Of a stretch of 64,000 bases of DNA, positions 34,431-41,522 are shown one piece after another; within the stretch, counting starts at the first letter, position 1; each line of letters starts with the position of its first letter. This stretch comes from an uncultured Prevotellaceae bacterium. GTDB lineage: Bacteria; Bacteroidota; Bacteroidia; Bacteroidales; Bacteroidaceae. Below the pieces are notes generated by a model. It did not search any database. It was not told the origin of the DNA and saw only the letters and a list, made by a program, of their open reading frames with translations. The stretch lies in the NCBI GenBank assembly GCA_947176895.1, contig CAMWSK010000006.1, forward strand, positions 27,417 through 91,416, read 5' to 3'. The position numbers and the translations under genes were made by a program.

Positions 34431-34865
34431 TCAAAGTTCGCTTATCAGCGTGGTGACCAGCAGGCTCCCGATCAGCAGGATGGCCAGCAGGATGATGAGG
34501 GTGATGGCGATGATGCCGAAGAAGATGAGCAGTTTGCGAAAACTGTCGATGGCCAACTCCAGGGCTTCCGGATTGCCGTCCTGCAGTGCCGGGCGTGCGC
34601 ACTTCAGCATCCTGCGCATCTTGCTCAGGGGGTAGGCCGCCAGGATGGCGGCGATGAGGAGCAGGAAGGCGTGGAACAGGTAGGGGATGCTGAGGTCGTC
34701 CGGTTCGTTCTCGGGGGGCGCGATGCCGTTGACGAGATTGCAGAAAGCGAGCAGCAGGCAGAACACTTCGGCCACGCTGCCCACGATGAACAGGAAGTTC
34801 ACCCATCGCAGGGTGGATTCCAGTGCCAGACGGGCAGTTTCGGTGAGATGCAGGTCTTCGGTCAT
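34431..34865 (-). CDS. Small membrane protein, unknown family
   Basis: 144 residues with three hydrophobic segments (about 20-45, 66-86 and 110-140, the last long) joined by a charged central loop. There is no signal peptide and no catalytic motif. It resembles small DUF5362-type membrane proteins only in general layout. It lies 52 bp upstream of the amylomaltase gene in the same direction and could share a transcript. The large inverted repeat at 34884 is immediately upstream. Confidence 0.6.
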   Translation of the reverse strand: MTEDLHLTETARLALESTLRWVNFLFIVGSVAEVFCLLLAFCNLVNGIAPPENEPDDLSIPYLFHAFLLLIAAILAAYPLSKMRRMLKCARPALQDGNPEALELAIDSFRKLLIFFGIIAITLIILLAILLIGSLLVTTLISEL

Positions 34866-34883
34866 CTTCTGAGGGTTAGGTTT

Positions 34884-34981
34884 ACATCCGCAAAGCAGGG
34901 GCGTGTCTTTGACACGTTCTCGCCGGAGGATTGCCTTCGTGGGTTCAACGTGTCGAAGACAGGTCCCTGCTTTGCGGATGT
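34884..34981. repeat. 98-bp imperfect palindrome (long inverted repeat)
   Basis: The outer 17-bp arms are perfect (34884-34900 with 34965-34981). The inner 15-bp arms (34904-34918 with 34947-34961) pair with one G-U-type mismatch. A 28-nt apical region remains. It lies between two leftward genes and could terminate the hexosaminidase transcript. Confidence 0.8.
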
Positions 34982-35007
34982 TTCTTCATCAAAGATGTAG
35001 CGTATGC

Positions 35008-36960
35008 TTATTCTTTGTAGCTGACGCGCAGGTTGGTGACAGTGCTCTTGAATTTGCCGGCCTGTTCCAGGGGGAACACCAGTGTGCGCACTTGCTTCAT
35101 CTTGTCCTTGCCCTCGTTGAAGCCGATGGTGCGTATGTTCAGCTCCTCTACCAGCTTGCCGTCGACGAACAGGCGGGTGGCCTTGTTGTCGCCTTCGATG
35201 GCCACATGCACCTTGCCGGCCTTCACGCGGTAGGGGAAGGTGTTGAGATAGCCGTCGCGTGCGAAGCCCATCAGGCCGCTGACAGGGTCGGCCAGGTAGA
35301 AGACGGCCAGGGGCGAGCGGAACAGCTCGGTGCCTGCGGCCTCTTCCGTGCCGTCCAGGTCAAACTCCACGCGATAGCCGTAGCCGGCCTCGCGCACGGG
35401 CAGTGTGCTGCCGGGCTTCACCTTGGCCATTTCAAACACCACGCCCTTGCCGGTGCCTATGCGCCCGCCCTGGTTCACGCCGGGAGCCTCGCTCAGGCTG
35501 TGGCGCTGTTTGTCGAAATCCTCGAAGGCCACGGTGGGCTTGGCGCCCGTCCACATCTTCACGCTCAGCGTCTGCAGGGCGGGGTAGATGCGGTCGTGGA
35601 TGTCCTTGGTGGAGATGCCGTTGCCGCAATGGTCGTTCCATACGGCGAACATGCCGCCCATGATGGCGGGGTCCTTCTCGTCGAACTGCTCGCCGCCTAC
35701 GCGTGCGGGCGTCCATTCTTTATAAAGGAAGGGTGTGTTGAGGTAGTCGTAGTAGTAGCCGGCTGCGGGCACGATGTAGAGGAAGCCGTCGGGCATGGAG
35801 ATGAGCTTGTAGCCCAGCTTCACCATGTCGCGGGGCTGTGCGTAGCCGTTGTACCACAGGTTCATGATCACATTGTCCACCTTCACGGGTGTCACGCCCT
35901 TGGCGTGGGTCAGGGCTCCCCACATGGCGGCCTGCTTGCCGTATTTCTCCACTTCGCGGATGCAGTGGTCGGTGAAATGGCGGAACTGCTCTACGACGAC
36001 AGAGTCGCGGTTCGAGTACTCATCCGTGCCCACGTTCACCTGAGGACCGCGGAATACAGGCTCGTCGCCCTCCAGGTATTCCTTATACAGGCCGTCCATG
36101 AAGGGGTAGATGTCGGGGTTGGACAGGTCCAGATGGTCCATGCCATAGTCCTTGCTGCCCAGTTCGGGCATGTAGTGGGCGAAGGCGAGCGCGTGGGCGG
36201 GTGCGTCGATTTCGGGGATGATGTTCACGTGCTTGCTTTCGGCCAGCTTCTGCAGGTCGATGAACTCTTGCTTGGTGTAGAAGCCGTCTTCGGCAGTCAG
36301 GCCGGGATAGGTGTCACACTCCAGGCGGAAGGCCGCGTAGGTCTTGTTCCAGTCGTGGTCGAAATATTGTTTGAAGCCGTTGTCGTTCAGGTGAATCTGG
36401 AAGGTGTTCATCTTATAATACGACATGATTTGCACCAGGTCCTGCAGATAGCTGAGGGGGATGAACTTGCGTGCCACGTCCAGCATGAAGCCGCGCACGG
36501 GATAGTCGGGCCAGTCGTTGATGGTGCCGCAGGGCAGGCTCTGTCCCTTCGTCGGCTCCATCATCTGCAGCAGGGTGCGGGTGCCCCAGTAGACGCCGAT
36601 GGGCTTGGGGGCGCTGATGATGACGGAGTTGTTGATGCTTATGCCGTATTGCTCTTCGCTCTCCTTGGGCTCGTTGCCGGAGAGGGCCAGCTCGATGTCG
36701 CCGGGGCGGGCGTTTCCGGTGCCCACGCTCCATTTGGTGCCGAACATCGTGCGCAGGTCTTTGGCGAAAGCCTCGGCCGTCGCCCGCAGTTCGGGCCGGC
36801 TTTTGTCATAAACGATGCGGCCTCCCTTGGCCGTGGAGAGGGTGCCCGTGGCGCCTTCCCAGGTCTTCAACTCGGGAATAACAAAGGGCTTGGTGTTTTG
36901 CGCGAAAGCAAACAGGCTGCACAAGCAGATCAGCAGAAAGAAAGAAGTCCTTTTCTTCAT
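35008..36960 (-). CDS. GH20 beta-N-acetylhexosaminidase
   Basis: Removes terminal beta-GlcNAc or GalNAc from glycans. 650 residues from MKKRTSFFLLICLCSLFAFAQ, a clear signal peptide; an ATG two codons earlier is possible. A GH20 N-terminal domain (about 25-140) precedes the barrel, which begins at YPVRGFMLDVARKFIPLSYL. The catalytic Asp-Glu pair is in NVGTDEYSN (about 308-316), and the neighbouring PEIDAPAHALAF loop is typical. About 170 C-terminal residues form a LamG-like beta-sandwich. It is probably periplasmic or surface-exposed. It stands alone with its own promoter. Confidence 0.93.
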   Translation of the reverse strand: MKKRTSFFLLICLCSLFAFAQNTKPFVIPELKTWEGATGTLSTAKGGRIVYDKSRPELRATAEAFAKDLRTMFGTKWSVGTGNARPGDIELALSGNEPKESEEQYGISINNSVIISAPKPIGVYWGTRTLLQMMEPTKGQSLPCGTINDWPDYPVRGFMLDVARKFIPLSYLQDLVQIMSYYKMNTFQIHLNDNGFKQYFDHDWNKTYAAFRLECDTYPGLTAEDGFYTKQEFIDLQKLAESKHVNIIPEIDAPAHALAFAHYMPELGSKDYGMDHLDLSNPDIYPFMDGLYKEYLEGDEPVFRGPQVNVGTDEYSNRDSVVVEQFRHFTDHCIREVEKYGKQAAMWGALTHAKGVTPVKVDNVIMNLWYNGYAQPRDMVKLGYKLISMPDGFLYIVPAAGYYYDYLNTPFLYKEWTPARVGGEQFDEKDPAIMGGMFAVWNDHCGNGISTKDIHDRIYPALQTLSVKMWTGAKPTVAFEDFDKQRHSLSEAPGVNQGGRIGTGKGVVFEMAKVKPGSTLPVREAGYGYRVEFDLDGTEEAAGTELFRSPLAVFYLADPVSGLMGFARDGYLNTFPYRVKAGKVHVAIEGDNKATRLFVDGKLVEELNIRTIGFNEGKDKMKQVRTLVFPLEQAGKFKSTVTNLRVSYKE

Positions 36961-36997
36961 GGTCATTTTTGGGGTTAAATAATATATAATACTCTGA

Positions 36998-37005
36998 CAA
37001 ATGTA
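36998..37005 (-). promoter_or_regulatory. -7 box of the GH20 gene
   Basis: TACATTTG on the minus strand, 38 bp before the start codon. The -33 box is unclear. Confidence 0.5.
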
Positions 37006-37047
37006 TGAAAAAAGCAGCAATTACAAGTCGTTTTCGATGAAAAAAGC

Positions 37048-37055
37048 TATATTTG
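37048..37055 (+). promoter_or_regulatory. -7 box of the L-serine dehydratase gene
   Basis: TATATTTG, 37 bp before the ATG at 37092. It rules out the earlier in-frame Met at 37053, which lies inside the promoter. Confidence 0.55.
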
Positions 37056-37091
37056 CAACTGCAAGAACCTCTAAACACAAGAAAACGTATC

Positions 37092-38312
37092 ATGGAATCG
37101 CTCAGACAACTTTTCCGCACGGGGCTGGGCCCCTCAAGCAGTCACACGATGGGACCGGCTCGCGCGGCCCGCATCTTTCTGGACCGCACCGCCGGAGCCG
37201 CTGCCTATGAGGTGACGCTCTATGGCTCTTTGGCGGCCACCGGCAAGGGGCACCTTACGGACCGGGCCATCGTCGATGTGCTGTCTTCTGCCGCCCCCAC
37301 CACCATCCTGTGGCGTCCCGATGTGGTGAAACCTTTCCACACCAACGGTATGCTCTTCCGCGCCCTTGCGGCCGACGGCACCGACATGACGGAGCTTTGG
37401 GAGGTGTACAGCGTGGGCGGAGGCGCACTGAGCGAGGGGAAAGAAGACCGGCGCAGCATCGATGGCGACCACATCTATCCCCAAAAGTCGCTGGAGGAGA
37501 TCAAGCAATGGTGCGAGGAGCGCGGCTGCGGCTATTGGCAATACGTGGAGGCCATGGAAGGCAAGGACATCTGGGACTTCCTGCGCCAGGTGTGGTGCAC
37601 CATGAAGCAGGCCGTGGAGCGCGGTCTCGACACCGAGGGCACGCTGCCCGGCGAACTGCATCTCGGCCGCAAGGCCAGCAACTACTATGTGAAGGCGCTT
37701 TCCTTCAAGCCCTCGCTCCAGGGCCGCGCCCTGGTGTATGCCTATGCCTTGGCCGTGAGCGAGGAGAACGCGTCGGGAGGAGTCATCGTCACGGCGCCCA
37801 CGTGCGGTGCCTGCGGCGTGGTGCCCGCCGTGCTCTATCATTTGGAAAAGAACCATGGATTCACCGAGATGAAGATGCTTCATGCCCTGGCCACCGCGGG
37901 CTTGTTCGGCAATGTGGTGAAGAACAACGGCAGCATCTCAGGCGCCGAGGTGGGATGCCAGGGCGAGGTGGGCGTGGCCTGTGCCATGGCTTCGGCAGCG
38001 GCCTGCCAGCTCTTCGGCGGCACCACGGGGCAGATTGAATATGCCGCCGAGATGGGGCTGGAGCACCACTTGGGCATGACGTGCGACCCCGTGTGCGGAC
38101 TGGTACAGATTCCCTGCATCGAGCGTAACGCTTTTGCTGCCTGCCGCGCCCTTGACGCCCAGCTTTATGCCAACATCAGCGACGGCCAACACCGCGTGAG
38201 CTTCGACCACGTGGTGGAGGTGATGAAGCAGACGGGACACGACCTGCCCAGCCTCTACAAGGAAACATCGCAGGGCGGACTGGCCAACCTGCCGCGCAAG
38301 AAGCGTGTTTGA
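37092..38312 (+). CDS. sdaA: L-serine dehydratase (iron-sulfur type)
   Basis: Deaminates L-serine to pyruvate. 406 residues, a single chain joining the beta (N-terminal, GLGPSSSHTMGPARAA at about 9-24) and alpha regions. The iron-sulfur-binding part is visible in TAPTCGACGVVPAVL (about 234-248) and later cysteines such as MTCDPVCGLVQIPC (about 335-348). No PLP lysine motif is present, as expected. It is a single gene ending at the long hairpin at 38315. Confidence 0.93.
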   Translation: MESLRQLFRTGLGPSSSHTMGPARAARIFLDRTAGAAAYEVTLYGSLAATGKGHLTDRAIVDVLSSAAPTTILWRPDVVKPFHTNGMLFRALAADGTDMTELWEVYSVGGGALSEGKEDRRSIDGDHIYPQKSLEEIKQWCEERGCGYWQYVEAMEGKDIWDFLRQVWCTMKQAVERGLDTEGTLPGELHLGRKASNYYVKALSFKPSLQGRALVYAYALAVSEENASGGVIVTAPTCGACGVVPAVLYHLEKNHGFTEMKMLHALATAGLFGNVVKNNGSISGAEVGCQGEVGVACAMASAAACQLFGGTTGQIEYAAEMGLEHHLGMTCDPVCGLVQIPCIERNAFAACRALDAQLYANISDGQHRVSFDHVVEVMKQTGHDLPSLYKETSQGGLANLPRKKRV

Positions 38313-38314
38313 TT

Positions 38315-38379
38315 GGATACAAAAACAAAATAAGGATGACACCTTTCGGGGATGTCATCCTTATTTTGTTTTTGTATCC
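38315..38379. terminator. 27-bp perfect hairpin between convergent genes
   Basis: 38315-38341 is the exact reverse complement of 38353-38379, with an 11-nt loop. A- and T-runs at both ends suit termination in both directions (serine dehydratase and HU genes). Confidence 0.85.
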
Positions 38380-38391
38380 TTCGTGTGGGGC

Positions 38392-38667
38392 TTACTTGGC
38401 CACTTCCTCCATGAACTCCTTGCAGGGCTTGAAGTTGGGGATGTCGTGTGCAGGAACGATGAGAGTGGTGTTCTTGCTGATGTTGCGGGCGGTCTTCTCG
38501 GCGCGGTGCTTGAGGCCGAAGGTGCCGAAACCACGCAGGTACACATTCTCCTTAGCTATCAGCGTGCTCTTCACGGTGCTCATCATGCCTTCCACCACAG
38601 CCAACACGGTAGGCTGGTCCACACCCGTCTGCTGGGCGATGGCTCTTACCAATTCTACTTTTGTCAT
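38392..38667 (-). CDS. HU-family DNA-binding protein
   Basis: A 91-residue histone-like protein that bends DNA as a dimer. MTKVELVRAIAQQTG starts the helical body, and the arm contains VYLRGFGTFGLKHRAEKTARN, the HU signature. The longer frame upstream is non-coding: a perfect promoter (38710-38741) lies within it. A conserved Pro of the arm tip appears replaced by the TTLIVPAH context. It is a single gene with a strong promoter, as expected for an abundant nucleoid protein. Confidence 0.95.
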   Translation of the reverse strand: MTKVELVRAIAQQTGVDQPTVLAVVEGMMSTVKSTLIAKENVYLRGFGTFGLKHRAEKTARNISKNTTLIVPAHDIPNFKPCKEFMEEVAK

Positions 38668-38709
38668 AGTCTTAACCTTATTTAGTTGTGTTATTGTAAA
38701 TTGCAGGTG

Positions 38710-38741
38710 CAAAAGTAGGTGATTTATTTGATACCGACAAA
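38710..38741 (-). promoter_or_regulatory. Promoter of the HU gene
   Basis: On the minus strand, TTTG (38738-38741), 20 nt, TACTTTTG (38710-38717), 43 bp before the ATG. Confidence 0.8.
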
Positions 38742-38798
38742 CTTTCCGCCTTTTTTCTTCGGTTTGCAGTCCGTTCTGCGGCTTCGGGGATAAACAGA

Positions 38799-38829
38799 AC
38801 CCGCCGTGTTGTCGGGCAACGCGGCGGGT
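38799..38829. terminator. Hairpin after the small peptide gene
   Basis: ACCCGCCGTGTTG pairs with CAACGCGGCGGGT (one G-U type pair) around a TCGGG loop. It lies 30 bp after the stop of the small minus-strand gene. Confidence 0.65.
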
Positions 38830-38858
38830 GGTGTGTCTGTGCGGAGTCAGGGGGGGCG

Positions 38859-39029
38859 TTACCATCCCTGTCCCCAGGCTGATTCCGGTTCGTTCTCCCA
38901 GCTTTCTTCGCGTGAGAGCGCGTCGCTTGCGTCGTAGTCTTTGCTGTGGTCGTAGGATATTTGCATCAGTGCGGAGTTGGTGTTGACCCCGATGATGTCG
39001 GTTTGGGGTTTGATATATGTTTTTTCCAT
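38859..39029 (-). CDS. Small acidic peptide of the MEKTYIKP type
   Basis: 56 residues, too short for usual gene finders. MEKTYIKPQTDIIGVNTNSALMQ is followed by an acidic, Ser/Trp-rich tail (ESWENEPESAWGQGW). Many Bacteroidales genomes carry short proteins beginning M(E/K)KxYIxPxT and ending in acidic, Trp/Gly-rich sequence; their function is unknown. It lies 44 bp downstream of the secreted protein gene and has its own hairpin terminator, so it may be its operon partner. Confidence 0.6.
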   Translation of the reverse strand: MEKTYIKPQTDIIGVNTNSALMQISYDHSKDYDASDALSREESWENEPESAWGQGW

Positions 39030-39073
39030 GTCCGTATATTCTTAGTTATGGTTAGATGTGTTATTGTCCCGTT

Positions 39074-40300
39074 TTACTTGATTCGCTGGCCGAGGGTGTT
39101 GTATTTCACGCCGTTCTTCAGGATGACCACACGCTTGCCCTCGATGTAGGTGCCGTCCTTGGCGGTGGTCTTCGCGATGCCGCTTATGCCGGTCTGTGTG
39201 CCGTCCTGCAGGAACGAGAGGAAGTCGCGGGCCTCGGCGGCGGTGATGGCATCGGCGGGCAGGTAAGCCTTGCCGGCGGCAAGCTCCTTGCCCGAATCTT
39301 CGCCAATCCTGCCGAGGGCGGCGGTGTCACCCCCTTTGTTTACCAGGATATAGTCGCCGGTGGCAAGCGTTGTGGCGGCCACGGATGCCGCGAGCTTGTT
39401 GCCGGCGCAAACCTTGTCGCCCAGGGTGCCGTCCAGATTTACGGCCTGCATGCCCTTGCCCAGTCCGTTGGTGGGGACGAAGTTATAGGTTTCGCCGGAT
39501 GTGCCCTTCAGGATAACGCCGGTGTTGGCGGGGATGGTTCCGCTGAGTGCGCTCAGCGTGGCGGTGCTGTTGTCTGCGGCAGTCACCTCATAAGCCGTCA
39601 CGCCCTCGGGAATGCGGGTTGTGGCATAGCAGGAGAAGGTGGCATAACCCGTGCTGCCGATGGTGATGCTCTTCTGAAGGTGCGTGGAATCAACCTGCTC
39701 AAACTCCCATTGAACGGCGCTGTCTGTGGCATTGCTGCTGCCGCCGCTGGTTCTGTCCAGGGTGTTTGAAAGATAGTTTTTGTTGCCTATCGCGCCGCTT
39801 GCGATTCCCATGCCCATGGATTGCCCGCTCACGTTGTCATTGGGATGGCCGGAAAATGCGTAGGTCACCGTCTCTCCTGTGGTCACCCGCATGATGCGAT
39901 ACAGGCGGGGACAGTTATTATTTGAGTAGCTGCCATACACATCAGGCCTTGGGTTTGTTGCCAGTCCATAGCCGCCGCGGAAGCACCATATCTTGTATCT
40001 TACTTCCGTCGTGTCTCCGCCGGTACCCAACCCCAGGTTCTCCACATACCACACGTCGGTGTGCATGTCGCTCCCATCTACAGAAGTGCCATTTGAGAGT
40101 GCCGCTTTCCAGTTCTGATTCGATGTGTTTCCCGTCGGCAGATTCACGGGTGCAGTCAGATACTTGCCTTTGGCATCCGTATTGCTTCCCGCATATTTGA
40201 TGCGGTAGAAGCTGCTTGGAAGGTCTGCCGTCGTGGCGGTTTGTGCCCATGCTCCCATGGCAGAGAGCATTACGCCAAGTGTGAGTAGAATTTTTTTCAT
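39074..40300 (-). CDS. Secreted protein of unknown function with short C-terminal tail
   Basis: 408 residues from MKKILLTLGVMLSAMGAWAQ, a perfect signal peptide. The open frame continues far upstream but is not accepted as coding there. An N-terminal part (about 25-200) with FYRIKYAGSN and KYLTAPVN resembles RICIN/DUF-type beta-trefoil modules. A second part (about 225-340; GSTGYATFSCYATTRIPEGVTAYEV) matches the Bacteroidales repeat domain that often precedes secretion tails. The end GTYIEGKRVVILKNGVKYNTLGQRIK has the usual tail elements in reversed order. No enzyme motif is visible. Confidence 0.65.
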   Translation of the reverse strand: MKKILLTLGVMLSAMGAWAQTATTADLPSSFYRIKYAGSNTDAKGKYLTAPVNLPTGNTSNQNWKAALSNGTSVDGSDMHTDVWYVENLGLGTGGDTTEVRYKIWCFRGGYGLATNPRPDVYGSYSNNNCPRLYRIMRVTTGETVTYAFSGHPNDNVSGQSMGMGIASGAIGNKNYLSNTLDRTSGGSSNATDSAVQWEFEQVDSTHLQKSITIGSTGYATFSCYATTRIPEGVTAYEVTAADNSTATLSALSGTIPANTGVILKGTSGETYNFVPTNGLGKGMQAVNLDGTLGDKVCAGNKLAASVAATTLATGDYILVNKGGDTAALGRIGEDSGKELAAGKAYLPADAITAAEARDFLSFLQDGTQTGISGIAKTTAKDGTYIEGKRVVILKNGVKYNTLGQRIK

Positions 40301-40578
40301 AGATGTTTGATTATGATGATAGTGATAAAAAAAATGCCGGGGATGGGTGTGGGGCATAAGAAGTAAAAGGACACGCCGCACGGATGCAGCGTGTCCGATA
40401 TGGACCACATCATCGGAACAAGAGATTCCGACGGCGGTTATGTCATTATGGCAAAACGGGGGGGTAAATGGTTGGTTGTCAGTGTATTGGTATGACCTTG
40501 CTTTCGCCTTTTGTTTAAAAGACGATGGGGCGAAAAAACAAGGGACAGACCTGAGACGTCTCATCTTTAACCATTTTT
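40301..40578 (-). promoter_or_regulatory. Long 5' leader with attenuator-like hairpin
   Basis: About 280 nt lie between the predicted transcription start and the ATG. It holds a 19-codon frame (MVKDETSQVCPLFFRPIVF-stop), a GAGACGTCTC palindrome and a GGACACGC...GCGTGTCC hairpin (40369-40396) followed on the minus strand by CCTTTTACTT, which resembles an intrinsic terminator inside the leader. Confidence 0.5.
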
Positions 40579-40584
40579 GTGCTA

Positions 40585-40616
40585 CAAAAGTAGATATTAT
40601 ATAACAGATACGCAAA
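40585..40616 (-). promoter_or_regulatory. Promoter of the long-leader secreted protein gene
   Basis: TTTG (40613-40616), 20 nt, TACTTTTG (40585-40592) on the minus strand. Confidence 0.7.
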
Positions 40617-40665
40617 ATTTTACGAGTTTTTTTTAAGGGAGCCGGCAATCTCCCCCGGCGGGAAA

Positions 40666-41487
40666 CTACTGCGTCAGGGCGTAGATGGCGATGGCTCCGG
40701 CGGCGGCCACGTTCAGGCTGTCGGCACCGTGGTGCATGGGAATCATCACGGTGTGGGTGGCCTGGTCGATGGTCGGTTGGTCCAGCCCCCAGCCTTCCCC
40801 GCCCAGCACGATGGCCAGGCGCGGCACATGACGCTCGGCCAGCTGCCTTGGGGTGATGCTGTCCTTGCGCAGCGCCATGGCGCAGGTCTCGAAGCCCAGG
40901 GCGTGGAGCCTGTCCAGGGGCGTGAGGCCGTCGGCGGTGGGGGGCAGCCACGTCCAGGGCACCAGAAACACGCTGCCCATGCTCACGCGTATGGCGCGGC
41001 GGTTCAGCGGGTCGCACGTCTGCGGCGTGCACAGCACGGCATCGGCGCCCAGGGCCGCCGCCGAGCGGAACAGGGCGCCCACGTTGGTGGCGTCCACCAC
41101 GGCGTCCAGCACCACCACGCGGCGTGCCCCCGCCACCACCTGTTCCGGCGTGGGCAGCTCGGGGCGCCGCATCACGCTCAGCACGCCCCGGGTGAGGGCG
41201 TAGCCCGTGAGGCCGGCCAGCGTCTCGCGCGTACCGATATATATAGGGGTGTCCTCGGCCAGGCGCTCCACGATGGGGGCGGCGTCCAGGCTCAGGTGTC
41301 GCTCTTCGCACAGCAGGCTCTGGGGCACATAGCCGGCATCCATGGCGGTGAGGATGACCTTGGGGCTTTCGGCCACGAACAGGCCGCGGCGCGGGTCCAG
41401 CCGGTTTTTCAGCTGGCGCTCGGTGAGGGCGGTGTAGGCGGCCACGCGCGGGTCGTCGGTCGAGGTGATAGGGATGATTTGCGGCAT
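40666..41487 (-). CDS. TrmH/SpoU-family RNA 2'-O-ribose methyltransferase
   Basis: Methylates a ribose 2'-OH in rRNA or tRNA using S-adenosylmethionine. 273 residues: an N-terminal substrate-binding region (about 1-100; RGLFVAESPKVI) and the C-terminal knotted SPOUT domain with DAVVDATNVGALFRSAAALG (about 128-147), MALRKDS, AIVLGGEGWGL (about 213-223) and MHHGADSLNVAAAGAIAIYAL. The exact target nucleotide is unknown. It is the last leftward gene before the AT-rich RM island. Confidence 0.9.
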   Translation of the reverse strand: MPQIIPITSTDDPRVAAYTALTERQLKNRLDPRRGLFVAESPKVILTAMDAGYVPQSLLCEERHLSLDAAPIVERLAEDTPIYIGTRETLAGLTGYALTRGVLSVMRRPELPTPEQVVAGARRVVVLDAVVDATNVGALFRSAAALGADAVLCTPQTCDPLNRRAIRVSMGSVFLVPWTWLPPTADGLTPLDRLHALGFETCAMALRKDSITPRQLAERHVPRLAIVLGGEGWGLDQPTIDQATHTVMIPMHHGADSLNVAAAGAIAIYALTQ

Positions 41488-41522
41488 GTGAATAGGATTG
41501 TGGTCAGTTCAATCAGGGAATA

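Noticed and set aside
37053..37091. Longer N-terminus for the serine dehydratase
   Set aside because: The extra codons overlap the -7 promoter box, and the family start is at 37092.
39074..41311. Single 745-codon frame joining the secreted protein with sequence upstream
   Set aside because: A perfect signal peptide begins at 40300 and a perfect promoter lies within the frame. The far upstream part is antisense-frame sequence of the TrmH gene.
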